Positions 1 through 8,633 of a DNA stretch of 64,000 bases are shown one piece after another. The translations under genes were made by a program, and so were the position numbers. The notes under the pieces were generated by a model. The model searched no databases, was not told where the DNA came from, and was given only the letters and a program-made list of their open reading frames with translations. Positions within the stretch are counted from its first letter, which is position 1. Every line of letters starts with the position of its first letter. The stretch is from Bradyrhizobium sp. 170 (lineage in GTDB: Bacteria; Pseudomonadota; Alphaproteobacteria; Rhizobiales; Xanthobacteraceae): assembly GCF_023101085.1 (NCBI RefSeq), contig NZ_CP064703.1:8406501-8470500 (forward strand), read 5' to 3'.

Positions 1-1
1 C

Positions 2-1333
2 GCCGCGCAACTGTCGCAGTTTGCCATCACCTGGCTGCATCCGCTGGGGTCGCTGGACGACCAACTGTTTCAGCTGGAAGATTCCGAAGCGCAGATACTG
101 GTCGTCGACGGCGTCACGTTCCGCGATCGCGGCGGCGAGCTCGCCGCGAGGGCATCAGGCCTGAAAACCGTCTTCACACTCGGCCCGGCCGACTACGGCG
201 CCGATCTGCTGCAGGCGATCGAAGCGGCAGGCAGCGCCACCGCACGCAACTTCGCCGGGCCTGACGATATCGCCACGCTCAATTACACCGGCGGCACCAC
301 CGGCAAATCCAAGGGCGCGCTACGCCATCACCGTGAGTATGGCGGTTGGGCCAACGCGATCCTGGCCGATTTCGAAATTCCGGATACCCCGAGCTATCTG
401 ACGGTGGCGCCGATCAGCCATGTCGCGGGGACCAAAATTCTGCCGACGCTGATGCGCGGCGGCACTGTGCACATGCTGAAGGGATTTGATCCTGAAGCCG
501 TGTTCGAGACCATCGAGCGCGAGAAGATCAACTTTACGCTGTTCGTGCCGACGATGATCTACGTCATGCTCGATCATCCCTCCCTCGACAAGACCGACCT
601 CTCCTCGCTCGAACTGTTGCTGTATGGCGCTTCCGCGATGTCACCGAGCCGGCTGGTCGAGGGCATCGAGCGCATCGGGCCGGTGTTCTCGCAGCTTTAC
701 GGCCAGACCGAGTGCTATCCGGTGTCGGTGCTGCGCAAGGCGGATCATGACCCCAGGACGCCGGAGCTGTTCCTGTCCTGCGGATTTCCGATCGCCGCGT
801 GTCAGGTCAAGATTCTCGACAATGACGACCAGGAAGTCGCCACCGGCGAGGCCGGCGAGATCTGCGTTCGCGGCAGCCACGTGATGGCCGAATACTGGAA
901 GCGGCCGGACGCGACGGCGGAAACGCTGAGGAGCGGCTGGCTGCACACCGGCGACATCGCGCGGTTCGACGAGCGCGGCTACATGTTCATCCTCGACCGC
1001 AAGAAGGACATGATCGTCTCCGGCGGCTTCAACATCTTTCCGCGCGAGGTCGAGGATGTGTTGTCGCAGCATGCCGACGTCGCGATGGTCGCCGTGGTCG
1101 GCGTCCCCGACGACAAATGGGGCGAGGCCGTCACCGCCGTGATCGTGGCCCGCGAAGGTGCGAAGCCGAATGCGGATGAGCTGATCAACCTGGTGAAGGC
1201 CAAGAAGGGCTCGGCGCACGCGCCAAAACACATCAAGTTCGTCACCGAGTTGCCGATGACCGGCGTCGGCAAGGTCGACAAGAAAGTACTGAAGGCCGGC
1301 TTCTGGACCGGCCGGGATCGGATGGTGGGATAG
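2..1333 (+). CDS. AMP-dependent acyl-CoA synthetase (5' truncated by window edge)
   Basis: The reading frame is open to the left edge, so the start lies outside the window; 443 residues are visible. The protein activates a carboxylic acid as an acyl-adenylate and transfers it to CoA. Visible adenylate-forming motifs, in order: the phosphate-binding loop YTGGTTGKSKG encoded near 284, the YGQTE motif near 700, the hinge region GWLHTGDIARFDERGY followed by LDRKKDMIVSGGFNIFP near 940-1040, and the C-terminal lysine motif GVGKVDKKVLK near 1265. This arrangement is that of medium- or long-chain fatty-acyl or aryl-CoA ligases; the substrate cannot be read from the sequence. The next gene is convergent (minE on the minus strand), so this gene ends its own transcript. 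Confidence 0.93.
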   Translation, partial: AAQLSQFAITWLHPLGSLDDQLFQLEDSEAQILVVDGVTFRDRGGELAARASGLKTVFTLGPADYGADLLQAIEAAGSATARNFAGPDDIATLNYTGGTTGKSKGALRHHREYGGWANAILADFEIPDTPSYLTVAPISHVAGTKILPTLMRGGTVHMLKGFDPEAVFETIEREKINFTLFVPTMIYVMLDHPSLDKTDLSSLELLLYGASAMSPSRLVEGIERIGPVFSQLYGQTECYPVSVLRKADHDPRTPELFLSCGFPIAACQVKILDNDDQEVATGEAGEICVRGSHVMAEYWKRPDATAETLRSGWLHTGDIARFDERGYMFILDRKKDMIVSGGFNIFPREVEDVLSQHADVAMVAVVGVPDDKWGEAVTAVIVAREGAKPNADELINLVKAKKGSAHAPKHIKFVTELPMTGVGKVDKKVLKAGFWTGRDRMVG

Positions 1334-1403
1334 GCCTCACACGGTGGAGCGATCGTGTCACGGACGCGGCGCGAGGCGCAGCATCCGGGACATGAAAGAT
1401 CTC

Positions 1404-1700
1404 CTAGCCGGCCATGCGCCTCTCGATGGCCGCCTTCGCCTTGTCGAAATTGTTGGGCACTTCGATGTCGACTTCCAGCGTCGAGACGGCCTTGCCCCGC
1501 TCCAGCTTGACCATCACCTTGTCGGGATCGAGCTGTATGTGTTTCGACACCACCGCGAGAATCTCCTCCCGCAGCGTGACCAGCAGGTCGGACTGGCCGA
1601 GCAGCCCGCGCTCGTGCGCCAGCAGAATCTGCAGCCGCTCCCGCGCAACCGGGGCCGTCTTTTCGCGGCCGCCGAACAGCCGCAGCAGCCTCATGCTCAT
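1404..1700 (-). CDS. minE: Cell division topological specificity factor MinE
   Basis: 98 residues, close to the usual MinE length. MinE displaces MinC/MinD from the membrane and drives pole-to-pole oscillation so that FtsZ assembles at midcell. The N-terminus (MRLLRLFGG) is the short amphipathic membrane-targeting stretch. Residues about 15-40 (ARERLQILLAHER) are the anti-MinCD helix, and the C-terminal half (IQLDPDKVMVKLERG) is the topological specificity domain. The chosen ATG at 1700 overlaps the minD stop codon as ATGA, the arrangement expected for translational coupling; an in-frame ATG two codons later (1694) is also possible. Last gene of the minCDE operon. Confidence 0.96.
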   Translation of the reverse strand: MSMRLLRLFGGREKTAPVARERLQILLAHERGLLGQSDLLVTLREEILAVVSKHIQLDPDKVMVKLERGKAVSTLEVDIEVPNNFDKAKAAIERRMAG

Positions 1701-2512
1701 GCGGCCCTCCGACCCAGTAGCCGATCCATGAAACCCTTGCGCTCGGCCGGCACGACCATGGCGACTTGCTCGCCCATCAGGCGGCGCGAGGCGTCGATAT
1801 AGGCGCGGGCCGGCGCGCTCTCGGCATTGTTGAGCGTCACCGGCGTGCCGACGTTGGACGCCTTCAGGACATCCTGGCTCTCGGGGATGATGCCGAGCAA
1901 AGGTGTCGCGAGGATTTCCAGGATGTCGTCGATATTGAGCATCTCGCCGCGCGCCGCGCGCGCCGGATCGTAGCGGGTGATCAGCACGTGTTTTTCCACG
2001 CGCTCGCCGCGCTCCGCCCTCACCGTCTTTGAATCGAGCATGCCGATGATGCGGTCGGAATCGCGCACCGAGGAAACCTCGGGATTGGTGACGATGACGG
2101 CTTCGTCGGCATAGCGCATGGCGAGCGTCGCGCCGCGCTCGATGCCGGCCGGGCTGTCGCACAGGATCCAGTCGAACCGGCTCCTGAGCTCGGCGATGAC
2201 GCGGCCGACGCCCTCGTCGGTCAGCGCATCCTTGTCCCGCGTCTGGGAGGCCGGGAGCAGCCAGAGATTTTCGAGGCGCTTGTCGCGGATCAAGGCCTGC
2301 GGCAGCTTGGCGACGCCCTGCACCACGTTGATGAGGTCGAACACCACGCGGCGTTCGGCGCCCATCACGAGATCGAGGTTGCGCAAGCCGACGTCGAAAT
2401 CGACCACCACGACGTTTTGCCCGCCCTGGGCAAGCGCCGCACCGAGCGCGGCGGTAGAGGTGGTCTTTCCAACGCCTCCCTTGCCTGAGGTAACGACCAG
2501 GACCTTGGCCAT
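1697..2512 (-). CDS. minD: Septum site-determining ATPase MinD
   Basis: 271 residues, the normal MinD length. The membrane-associated ParA-type ATPase recruits MinC to the membrane and is released by MinE. It has a deviant Walker A box (GKGGVGKTT, residues 10-18, with the signature Lys11 and catalytic Lys16), a switch region with DSPAGIE near residue 120, and a C-terminal amphipathic membrane-targeting helix (RKGFMDRLLGRR). It starts 19 bases after the minC stop and overlaps minE by 4 bases, so the three genes form one leftward operon. Confidence 0.97.
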   Translation of the reverse strand: MAKVLVVTSGKGGVGKTTSTAALGAALAQGGQNVVVVDFDVGLRNLDLVMGAERRVVFDLINVVQGVAKLPQALIRDKRLENLWLLPASQTRDKDALTDEGVGRVIAELRSRFDWILCDSPAGIERGATLAMRYADEAVIVTNPEVSSVRDSDRIIGMLDSKTVRAERGERVEKHVLITRYDPARAARGEMLNIDDILEILATPLLGIIPESQDVLKASNVGTPVTLNNAESAPARAYIDASRRLMGEQVAMVVPAERKGFMDRLLGRRAA

Positions 2513-2531
2513 ACGTGATCTCCTTAGCCGG

Positions 2532-3233
2532 TTAATTCAGCGGGGTAATTTTCATGGTGTCGCCTTCCAGCCAGGCCTGCGCCGGGCGGTTGCGAAGCGA
2601 GACGTCGATTTCTTCTGCAGTCTGGTAGTAGCCGTCGATCGCAAGCAGCTCGGCCTCGATTTTCTGGCAGTAGATTCGCGCATTGGAATTGCCGTTGACG
2701 CCCGCCATCGCGCGGCCGCGCAACGTCCCGTAGATATGGATCGATCCGCCGGCGACGATCTCCGCGCCGGAGCCAACCGAGCCGAGCACGGTGACATCGC
2801 CCTCCATGAAGACGATCGACTGCCCCGAACGCACCGGGCTTTCGAGCAGCAGCGAGTTCGGCTTCGGCTTGGCTTCGGGCTCGGACTTCTGCGCCGGTTC
2901 GCTGCGCGTGATCACGCACGCGCGGCCGCCGGTCAGCAGGGGCGGCATGTTCGCCGCGAGGCGTTCTTCGTCCACACCCTCGATGCCGAGGACGCGAATG
3001 CTCCGCTCGTTGAGGCTGCCGACGAGATGAGCGATGGCGGAACTGGAGAGGTCGACGGCTGCGAGATCGAGCACGATCGGCTTGCCGACGAAATAGCCCG
3101 GCGAGCGCGCCAGCGTCGCGTCGATCTCGGCGAGCCATTCCACGATCGGCACGACGGGGCTGAATACGAACGCGACATAGGAGCGGCCGCGTAGCCGGAC
3201 CAGTTGTCGCGTGGGATCCGCTCGGACGTCCAT
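2532..3233 (-). CDS. minC: Septum site-determining protein MinC
   Basis: 233 residues. MinC inhibits FtsZ polymerisation away from midcell when carried by MinD. The N-terminal domain (residues about 1-105) is the FtsZ-interacting part. A short Lys/Pro/Glu-rich linker (PAQKSEPEAKPKP) leads into the C-terminal beta-helix (about 130-230) that dimerises and binds MinD, with the typical GDVTVLGSVGSGAEIVAGGSIHIYG-like pattern of repeated glycines. First gene of minCDE. A perfect CtrA-type box lies 52 bases upstream of the start (see separate entry), which suggests cell-cycle control. Confidence 0.95.
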   Translation of the reverse strand: MDVRADPTRQLVRLRGRSYVAFVFSPVVPIVEWLAEIDATLARSPGYFVGKPIVLDLAAVDLSSSAIAHLVGSLNERSIRVLGIEGVDEERLAANMPPLLTGGRACVITRSEPAQKSEPEAKPKPNSLLLESPVRSGQSIVFMEGDVTVLGSVGSGAEIVAGGSIHIYGTLRGRAMAGVNGNSNARIYCQKIEAELLAIDGYYQTAEEIDVSLRNRPAQAWLEGDTMKITPLN

Positions 3234-3831
3234 GATGTTTCGACTCGCCTTTCTTAGTGAATGGTTAACAATCGGCGAACTTGGTTAACGAGTAATTAAT
3301 GCGACAACGCGCGCTGCGCGCAGAAAAGCGCGCAACAGGCGGCGAATCCGGCGCATTTGTGGCCGATTCTTGCTGCTGACCGCGGGCGGTGCGCGTCAAG
3401 CCTTTGTAAACAGGGGTCTCGTGAGTTGTAGTTAACAGGAGCTCAACTTACTTTCGTCACGTTTCCGACCTAAATTAGTCCTCGCGCGGTTCCAACAAAC
3501 TTATGTGTGGCTGGCGGACTCCAGGGTCTGGCAGCTCGTTCCGTCGGGCAGACGGACATTTGCCGGCAGGGGACTTAAGGCAGTGGAAGCCGTGGGGAGG
3601 GTGTGGTCGCGGGATATGATCTCGCAGACAGGTGTCGTCGGACGCAGGGACGACGCCCCACAATTTGATTCAAAAGCTCCAACCAAACTTAGCATTGGGT
3701 GGAGAGCGGACGTGGATTCCTCCGCGCACCTCCTCCATGAGCTGGAACTCCTGTCCAATACGTCCGCAGCCGTTTCGTCGCCAACCAATTCGCCCAGTGC
3801 TAATCCGCCAAGTGTCATGAGGAGTAAGCGT
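3234..3831. other. Intergenic region between divergent minC and the 3832 gene
   Basis: About 600 bases without a convincing gene. It holds the CtrA box at 3285-3299, several TTAAC half sites, and presumably both divergent promoters. A frame in phase with the downstream gene is open from 3505, but its translation is unlike a conserved protein and no ribosome binding site precedes it, so I treat it as leader. Confidence 0.5.
3285..3299. promoter_or_regulatory. Candidate CtrA binding box upstream of minCDE
   Basis: The sequence TTAACGAGTAATTAA is a perfect match to the alphaproteobacterial CtrA consensus TTAA-N7-TTAA. It lies 52-66 bases upstream of the minC ATG, in promoter range. A further TTAA half site lies at 3265-3268 and a one-mismatch site (TTAA-N7-TCAA) at 3432-3446. 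CtrA control of min genes is known in rhizobia; the use of this particular box is inferred. Confidence 0.6.
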
Positions 3832-4383
3832 ATGAGTAGTGTGAGTGAGCAGGATCATCTCAATCCCCGCGATCCCCTGTACTACGCGCCACGCTCGTTA
3901 CGTGAGCGGTCGGTGACGCGCGGCGCAAGCCCCGAGACGCCGTTTTCTCCGGTGTCCTTCGACTCCCAGCTCGAGAGCGCGGTATCCGATGCGCTGCGCC
4001 ATCCCCTCGATCCCGAGGTGATGCACGAACCCGGCCTGGAGTCGAAGAAAGCATTGTGGACCGTCGCCGCGCGCTTCGCCGCCGCCATCGGCGTCGCGGC
4101 TCTGGTGGCGCTGTTCTTCGTCGTCGCCGTGCCCGGCTCGCGGCAGAGCGACGGTGAGCCGTCGACGTCGACGTTCTCCAGCGTCGCGCAGTCGATCAAG
4201 ACCACCCTGTTCCAGTCCACCGAGGCTTCGCCAAAGCCTGCGATCAACGAATTCCAGGCTCTTCTCGCCTCCACGCCGCCGAGCGCTCCGGCGGCGTCCG
4301 AGCAGGACAGCCAATTGCTCAAGCAGTTCATGCAGTGGCGCGAGAAGCCGGATCCGGCCACGCCACAACGCACCAACCCATAA
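3832..4383 (+). CDS. Single-pass membrane protein of unknown function
   Basis: 183 residues; I do not recognise a family. The start at 3832 has AGGAG seven bases upstream. Residues 1-75 are polar, a hydrophobic segment of about 22 residues (79-101, ending FFVVAV) looks like one membrane span, and the C-terminal 80 residues are Ser/Ala/Pro-rich and end in a short charged helix (LLKQFMQWREKPD). The likely topology is a cytoplasmic N-terminus and a periplasmic tail. It lies 19 bases upstream of the first of two tandem binding-protein genes and is probably cotranscribed with them, so a role next to those periplasmic proteins is possible but unproven. Confidence 0.75.
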   Translation: MSSVSEQDHLNPRDPLYYAPRSLRERSVTRGASPETPFSPVSFDSQLESAVSDALRHPLDPEVMHEPGLESKKALWTVAARFAAAIGVAALVALFFVVAVPGSRQSDGEPSTSTFSSVAQSIKTTLFQSTEASPKPAINEFQALLASTPPSAPAASEQDSQLLKQFMQWREKPDPATPQRTNP

Positions 4384-4402
4384 TCCAGACGGAGGGCTGA
4401 CC

Positions 4403-6016
4403 ATGCCCGAGAACCGACTTTCGGCGATCTTGTTCTCAAGGTCTGCCATGACCTCGCTCCGCGTCACCTTGTTGGCCGGAGCCATGCTCTTCGGCATCGC
4501 AGGCAGCGCGCAAGCCGCCGGCGACATTACGATCGTGCGCGACCTTGCCGGCCGCGTCGGCCCCGTGATCGGCTCGGCACAGGCCTGTCGCGACATCGCG
4601 CGTCCCCGCATCCAGACCATTATCGACAAATTTTCACAGGTGATCCGGGAGGCCTCGTCGAACGAAGCGGAGCGTTCCGACCTTACCCAGACGTTCGATC
4701 GCACCGTGGCCGAAGGACGCGCCGCCGTGAGCTCGGGCAAGATCGATTGCATCCGGGCCGACCGCCAGCTTGCCGATCTCGAACGCTCGATCTCCGGACC
4801 GAGCCTCTCCAGCGTCATCGGCCCGTCGCCTGCCGCCGCGGCGACCGCTGCGAATGCAGCGACCGCGCCGACGGCCAACGTGCCGGCTGGACCGCTGCCG
4901 CGCGGCATCGGCGAAAAGGAAATCCGTTTCGGCATCGCCGCGCCCTTCTCCGGCTCGGCCCGCGAGCTGGGACGCCAGATGAAACTGGGCATCGAAACCG
5001 CCTTCAACCGGATCAACGATGGCGGCGGCGTGGACGGCCGGATGCTGAAATTGTTCGCCGCCGACGACGGCTACGAGCCTTCGCGCACCGGCGAAGCCAT
5101 GAAGCAGCTCTATGAAAAGGACCAGGTGTTCGGCATCGTCGGCAATGTCGGCACGCCGACCGCGGCGGTGGCGATCCCCTATGCGCTCGAACGCCGGATG
5201 CTGTTCTTCGGGGCCTTCACCGGCTCCAACATCCTGCGCAACGATCCGCCGGATCGCTACGTCTTCAATTATCGCGCCAGCTATGTTCAGGAAACCGACG
5301 CGGTCGTTCGTTACCTCGTCAAGATACGCCGACTGCAGCCGCGCCAGATCGCGGTCTTTGCGCAGCAGGATTCGTACGGCGATTCCGGATTTGCAGGGGT
5401 CGCGAAGGCGTTCCGCTCCATGGGCGTGAACGACGGCGCGATCCTTCGGCTCAACTATGCGCGAAACACTGTCGACGTGGACGACGCGATTAACCAGTTG
5501 AAGCTCGCGAAGCCGCCGATCAAGGCGGTGGTCATGGTCGCGACCTACCGGGCCGCGGCAAGGTTCATCGAGAAGACGCGCGACCTCTATCCCGGGATGA
5601 TCTACTCCAACGTTTCGTTCGTCGGCTCCACTGCGCTTGCCGAAGAACTGAAGCTGTTGGGACCGCGCTACACCAACGGCGTGATCGTGACGCAGGTGGT
5701 GCCGGCGGTGTCGGGCTATTCATCCGCCGTGCTCGAATACAAGAACGCGCTCGCCAAATATTTCCCAGGCGAAGCGGCCGACTACGTTTCGTTCGAGGGC
5801 TATGTTGCCGCCAACGTCCTGATCGCGGGCATCAAGCGGGCCGGCCCGCAGATCGATACGGAGAAGCTGATCGACACGCTGGAGACGATGCGCAATCTAG
5901 ACCTCGGTCTCGGGACCCAGCTGAGCTTCGGCCGCTCCGAGCACCAGGCCTCGAACAAGGTGTGGGGCACGGCGCTCGATGAGAGCGGACGCTATCAGCC
6001 GCTCGAGCTCGAATGA
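4403..6016 (+). CDS. ABC transporter-type periplasmic binding protein (branched-chain amino acid type) with extra N-terminal domain
   Basis: 537 residues. GGAGG seven bases upstream supports the ATG at 4403; Met16 is an alternative start for the signal peptide, which ends near AQA-AGD (residue 39). After the signal there is a helical segment (about 40-132) with two cysteines, Cys62 and Cys116, then an Ala/Pro/Thr-rich linker (133-168), then a type I periplasmic binding domain (172-537, beginning EIRFGIAAPFSG) of the branched-chain amino acid/amide receptor family. The usual family length is 370-400, so the N-terminal 130 residues are an addition. No permease or ATPase gene is nearby, so it may be an orphan receptor. 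The next gene is a close paralogue. Confidence 0.9.
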   Translation: MPENRLSAILFSRSAMTSLRVTLLAGAMLFGIAGSAQAAGDITIVRDLAGRVGPVIGSAQACRDIARPRIQTIIDKFSQVIREASSNEAERSDLTQTFDRTVAEGRAAVSSGKIDCIRADRQLADLERSISGPSLSSVIGPSPAAAATAANAATAPTANVPAGPLPRGIGEKEIRFGIAAPFSGSARELGRQMKLGIETAFNRINDGGGVDGRMLKLFAADDGYEPSRTGEAMKQLYEKDQVFGIVGNVGTPTAAVAIPYALERRMLFFGAFTGSNILRNDPPDRYVFNYRASYVQETDAVVRYLVKIRRLQPRQIAVFAQQDSYGDSGFAGVAKAFRSMGVNDGAILRLNYARNTVDVDDAINQLKLAKPPIKAVVMVATYRAAARFIEKTRDLYPGMIYSNVSFVGSTALAEELKLLGPRYTNGVIVTQVVPAVSGYSSAVLEYKNALAKYFPGEAADYVSFEGYVAANVLIAGIKRAGPQIDTEKLIDTLETMRNLDLGLGTQLSFGRSEHQASNKVWGTALDESGRYQPLELE

Positions 6017-6115
6017 TCAAAACGTTACCGGTGAAGTCGCATCGTCAGGGCAATTATTGCGCCCTCGATGCGGCTCGCCGGAATTTCAAGAAACTTCAAG
6101 CCCAAGAGTTGTGTC

Positions 6116-7693
6116 GTGCGTATTTTAGTGAAGCTGCGTTGGACTTCGTTTTTACTTAGTGCCTTTTTCATAACAGCCGCAGAAGCGGCCCCCGGCGACA
6201 AGATGGAGCTCGTACGCGACCTTGCCGGCCGCGTCGGGCCGGTGATCGGTTCGGTGCTGGCCTGCCCCGATGTCGCACGACCTCGAATCCAGTCGATCAT
6301 CGAAAAGTTCGCGGCGGTGATCCGGGATGCCGCGACCAACGAGGCCCAGCGCTCCGACCTCGCCCAACTGTTCGATCGCAGCGTCGCGGACGGCCGCAAC
6401 GCGGTGACGTCGGGCAGAACGGATTGCAGGCTGGCGGAACGCCGGCTGGTGGATCTCGAACAGTCGCTCACTCCATCCGGGCCGCCTCCGGCCGCAGCCG
6501 CTGCCGCCCCCGCCGCACCGGCTTTCGCCGCGGCGCCGGCGCCCGCGGTCAGCTTCGGAAATCCGGTCAATGCGGTCCGCGGCATATCCGACAACGAAAT
6601 CCGGTTCGGCATCACGGCGGCCTTCACCGGCCCGGTAAGGGAGCGTGGCCGCCAGATGAAGCTCGGCATCGAGACCGCCTTCAACCAGGTCAACGACGCC
6701 GGAGGCGTCGGGGGACGGAAGCTGCGGATCATCGCCGCCGATGACGGCAACGAGCCGGCGCGCACGCTCCAGGCCGTGAGACAGCTCTACGAGAAGGACC
6801 AGATCTTCGGCCTCGTCGGCAGCATCGGCACCGCGACCGCAGCGGTCGCGGTTCCTTACGCGCTGGAGCGGCGGATGCTGTTCTTCGGGGCCTACACCGG
6901 CGGCAATGTCGTGCGCCGCGATCCTCCGGATCGCTATGTCTTCAACTACCGTCCGAGCTATGCCGAGGAAGCCGACGCCGCGGTGCGCTATCTGGTGAAG
7001 ATGCGCCGCATCCCGGTCCGGCAGATCGCCGTGTTCGCCCAGCAGGACGATCTCGGCGATGCCGGGTTTGCCGGCGTCGCCAAGGCGTATCGCGCGCTCG
7101 GTATCAACGACAGCGCCATCCTGCGGCTCAACTACCCGCGCAACACCATCGAGGTCGACGAGGCCGTCAACACGTTGAGACTGCAAAAGGTGCCGGTCAG
7201 GGCGATCATCATGTCTGCCTCCTATCGGGCTGCCGCCAAATTCATCGAGAAGACGCGCAACCTGTATCCCGAGATGATCTTCACCAGTATCTCAGGCGTC
7301 GGCGGCTCATCGCTCGCCGACGAGCTGAAGCTGTTGGGGCCGCGCTACACGACAGGCGTCCTCGTGACGCAGGTCGTACCGGCGGTCTCCGGCCATTCGA
7401 GCGCGGTGCTCGAATACAAGAACGCGCTGGCGAAGTATTTTCCCGGCGAGGCGCCCGACTACGCGTCACTGGAAGGTTTCGTGGCGGCGAACATCCTGAT
7501 CGACGGGCTCAAGCGCGCCGGCGCGCAGCTCGATACCGAAAAGCTGGTCGATGCGCTGGAGAGCACGCGCAATCTCGACCTCGGCCTCGGGGTGCCGCTT
7601 TCCTTTGCCCGCTCCGATCACCAGGCTTCGCACAAGATCTGGGGCACGGCGCTCGATGAAACCGGGCGCTTCCAGCCGGTCGATCTCGAATGA
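6116..7693 (+). CDS. Paralogous periplasmic binding protein with the same extra N-terminal domain
   Basis: 525 residues from the GTG at 6116. I prefer this start because it gives a compact signal peptide (ending TAAEA-APGD) and has a weak AAGAG upstream; an ATG at 6068 in the same frame would add 16 residues. The layout repeats the preceding gene: helical domain with Cys50 and Cys104 (same 54-residue spacing as the neighbour), Ala/Pro-rich linker, then a type I periplasmic binding domain beginning EIRFGITAAFTG. The two proteins are alike over their whole length, so this is a tandem duplication. Ligand and partner permease are unknown. Confidence 0.9.
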   Translation: MRILVKLRWTSFLLSAFFITAAEAAPGDKMELVRDLAGRVGPVIGSVLACPDVARPRIQSIIEKFAAVIRDAATNEAQRSDLAQLFDRSVADGRNAVTSGRTDCRLAERRLVDLEQSLTPSGPPPAAAAAAPAAPAFAAAPAPAVSFGNPVNAVRGISDNEIRFGITAAFTGPVRERGRQMKLGIETAFNQVNDAGGVGGRKLRIIAADDGNEPARTLQAVRQLYEKDQIFGLVGSIGTATAAVAVPYALERRMLFFGAYTGGNVVRRDPPDRYVFNYRPSYAEEADAAVRYLVKMRRIPVRQIAVFAQQDDLGDAGFAGVAKAYRALGINDSAILRLNYPRNTIEVDEAVNTLRLQKVPVRAIIMSASYRAAAKFIEKTRNLYPEMIFTSISGVGGSSLADELKLLGPRYTTGVLVTQVVPAVSGHSSAVLEYKNALAKYFPGEAPDYASLEGFVAANILIDGLKRAGAQLDTEKLVDALESTRNLDLGLGVPLSFARSDHQASHKIWGTALDETGRFQPVDLE

Positions 7694-7746
7694 TCAGGAA
7701 GCCGCGATCGCTGTGACCGCAGCCTCACCACGCCGTCTGTCTGCGC

Positions 7747-8520
7747 TCAGCGCTTCTCGATGACAAGACTCTGGATGGCGCGGCCGAAATAGCCGCGCTC
7801 ATCGGCGAGCCGCGCCATGGCGAGCCCCGCGCCGTCCGGACCGATCCAGGATTCGGCATCGAGCAGGATCCAGTCGCCGGCCGGCTCGCGCGAAAAATTC
7901 ACGGTGAGATCGGCGTTGAGAAACGTCCATTCGCGAAAGTCCAGCACGGCCGAGGTGCCGTTGCAAAAATCCGCCGCCGCCATCGCCCGCATCGCCTGCG
8001 AGACCGGTGCGCCCTGCACGATCGGCCGGTCGACGCGGTACCAGATCGCGCCGGGACCGGGCGAGCCGAACCGGCCGCGTGCGGCGCGCAGCGACATACC
8101 GGTGACGAAAGGGCTCGAGGAGAAATCAACGTTCTCGACGCGCGATTGGTCCGCCCCCGGTAGCTGGACCGGCCCGATAGCAGCCTCCGGCGGCAGTTCG
8201 TTGGCCTGCACCTTGATCTTCAGCACGGTCGCGCCGACCACGACGACGCCTTTGGCGAGCAGCCTCACGGCGCAAAGCTGGATCTTGCGCCCCTCGCGCA
8301 ATACCTCGCTCTCGATCGTCAGCGGCGCCACCGGCACGGGGCGCATCAGGTCGACGGTGACACGGGCGATCCGCATCGGGACGGCAGTCGAAATCCGTTC
8401 CGCCGCCCACACGACCAGCGCCGCCGGCGGCGAGCCATGCTGCATGCTCGGGTCCCATGGTCCCGCGGCAAAGGGGCTGGTGACGACGTCGTTGCCGTCA
8501 ACACGAAAGATTGCATCCAT
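7747..8520 (-). CDS. Acyl-CoA thioesterase family protein
   Basis: 257 residues. The N-terminal half (GPWDPSMQHGSPPAALVVWAAE, then MRIARVTVDLMRPVPVAPL) matches double hot-dog thioesterases of the TesB-like/4HBT_3 type, which hydrolyse acyl-CoA to free acid and CoA. The C-terminal half repeats the fold (DFCNGTSAVLDFREWTFLNADLTV). Hot-dog thioesterases have no Ser-His-Asp triad, so substrate and activity cannot be read from motifs. The gene is convergent with the binding-protein gene and lies in the same direction as the SDR gene upstream of it (113-base gap), possibly in one transcript. Confidence 0.85.
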   Translation of the reverse strand: MDAIFRVDGNDVVTSPFAAGPWDPSMQHGSPPAALVVWAAERISTAVPMRIARVTVDLMRPVPVAPLTIESEVLREGRKIQLCAVRLLAKGVVVVGATVLKIKVQANELPPEAAIGPVQLPGADQSRVENVDFSSSPFVTGMSLRAARGRFGSPGPGAIWYRVDRPIVQGAPVSQAMRAMAAADFCNGTSAVLDFREWTFLNADLTVNFSREPAGDWILLDAESWIGPDGAGLAMARLADERGYFGRAIQSLVIEKR

Positions 8521-8633
8521 TGCGTGGGGGGTTCCTGTCGATCAAAGGGAACCGCTTCTTGCCTGCTTCGGCGGAACGAGTCGAGGCCGTGGCGGGCAAA
8601 GCGCCGTGCGTCATGCGCAGGAGACGGCGCGCC

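Noticed and set aside
3505..3831. In-frame extension of the 3832 gene
   Set aside because: No ribosome binding site at 3505 and no protein-like conservation; AGGAG sits correctly before 3832.
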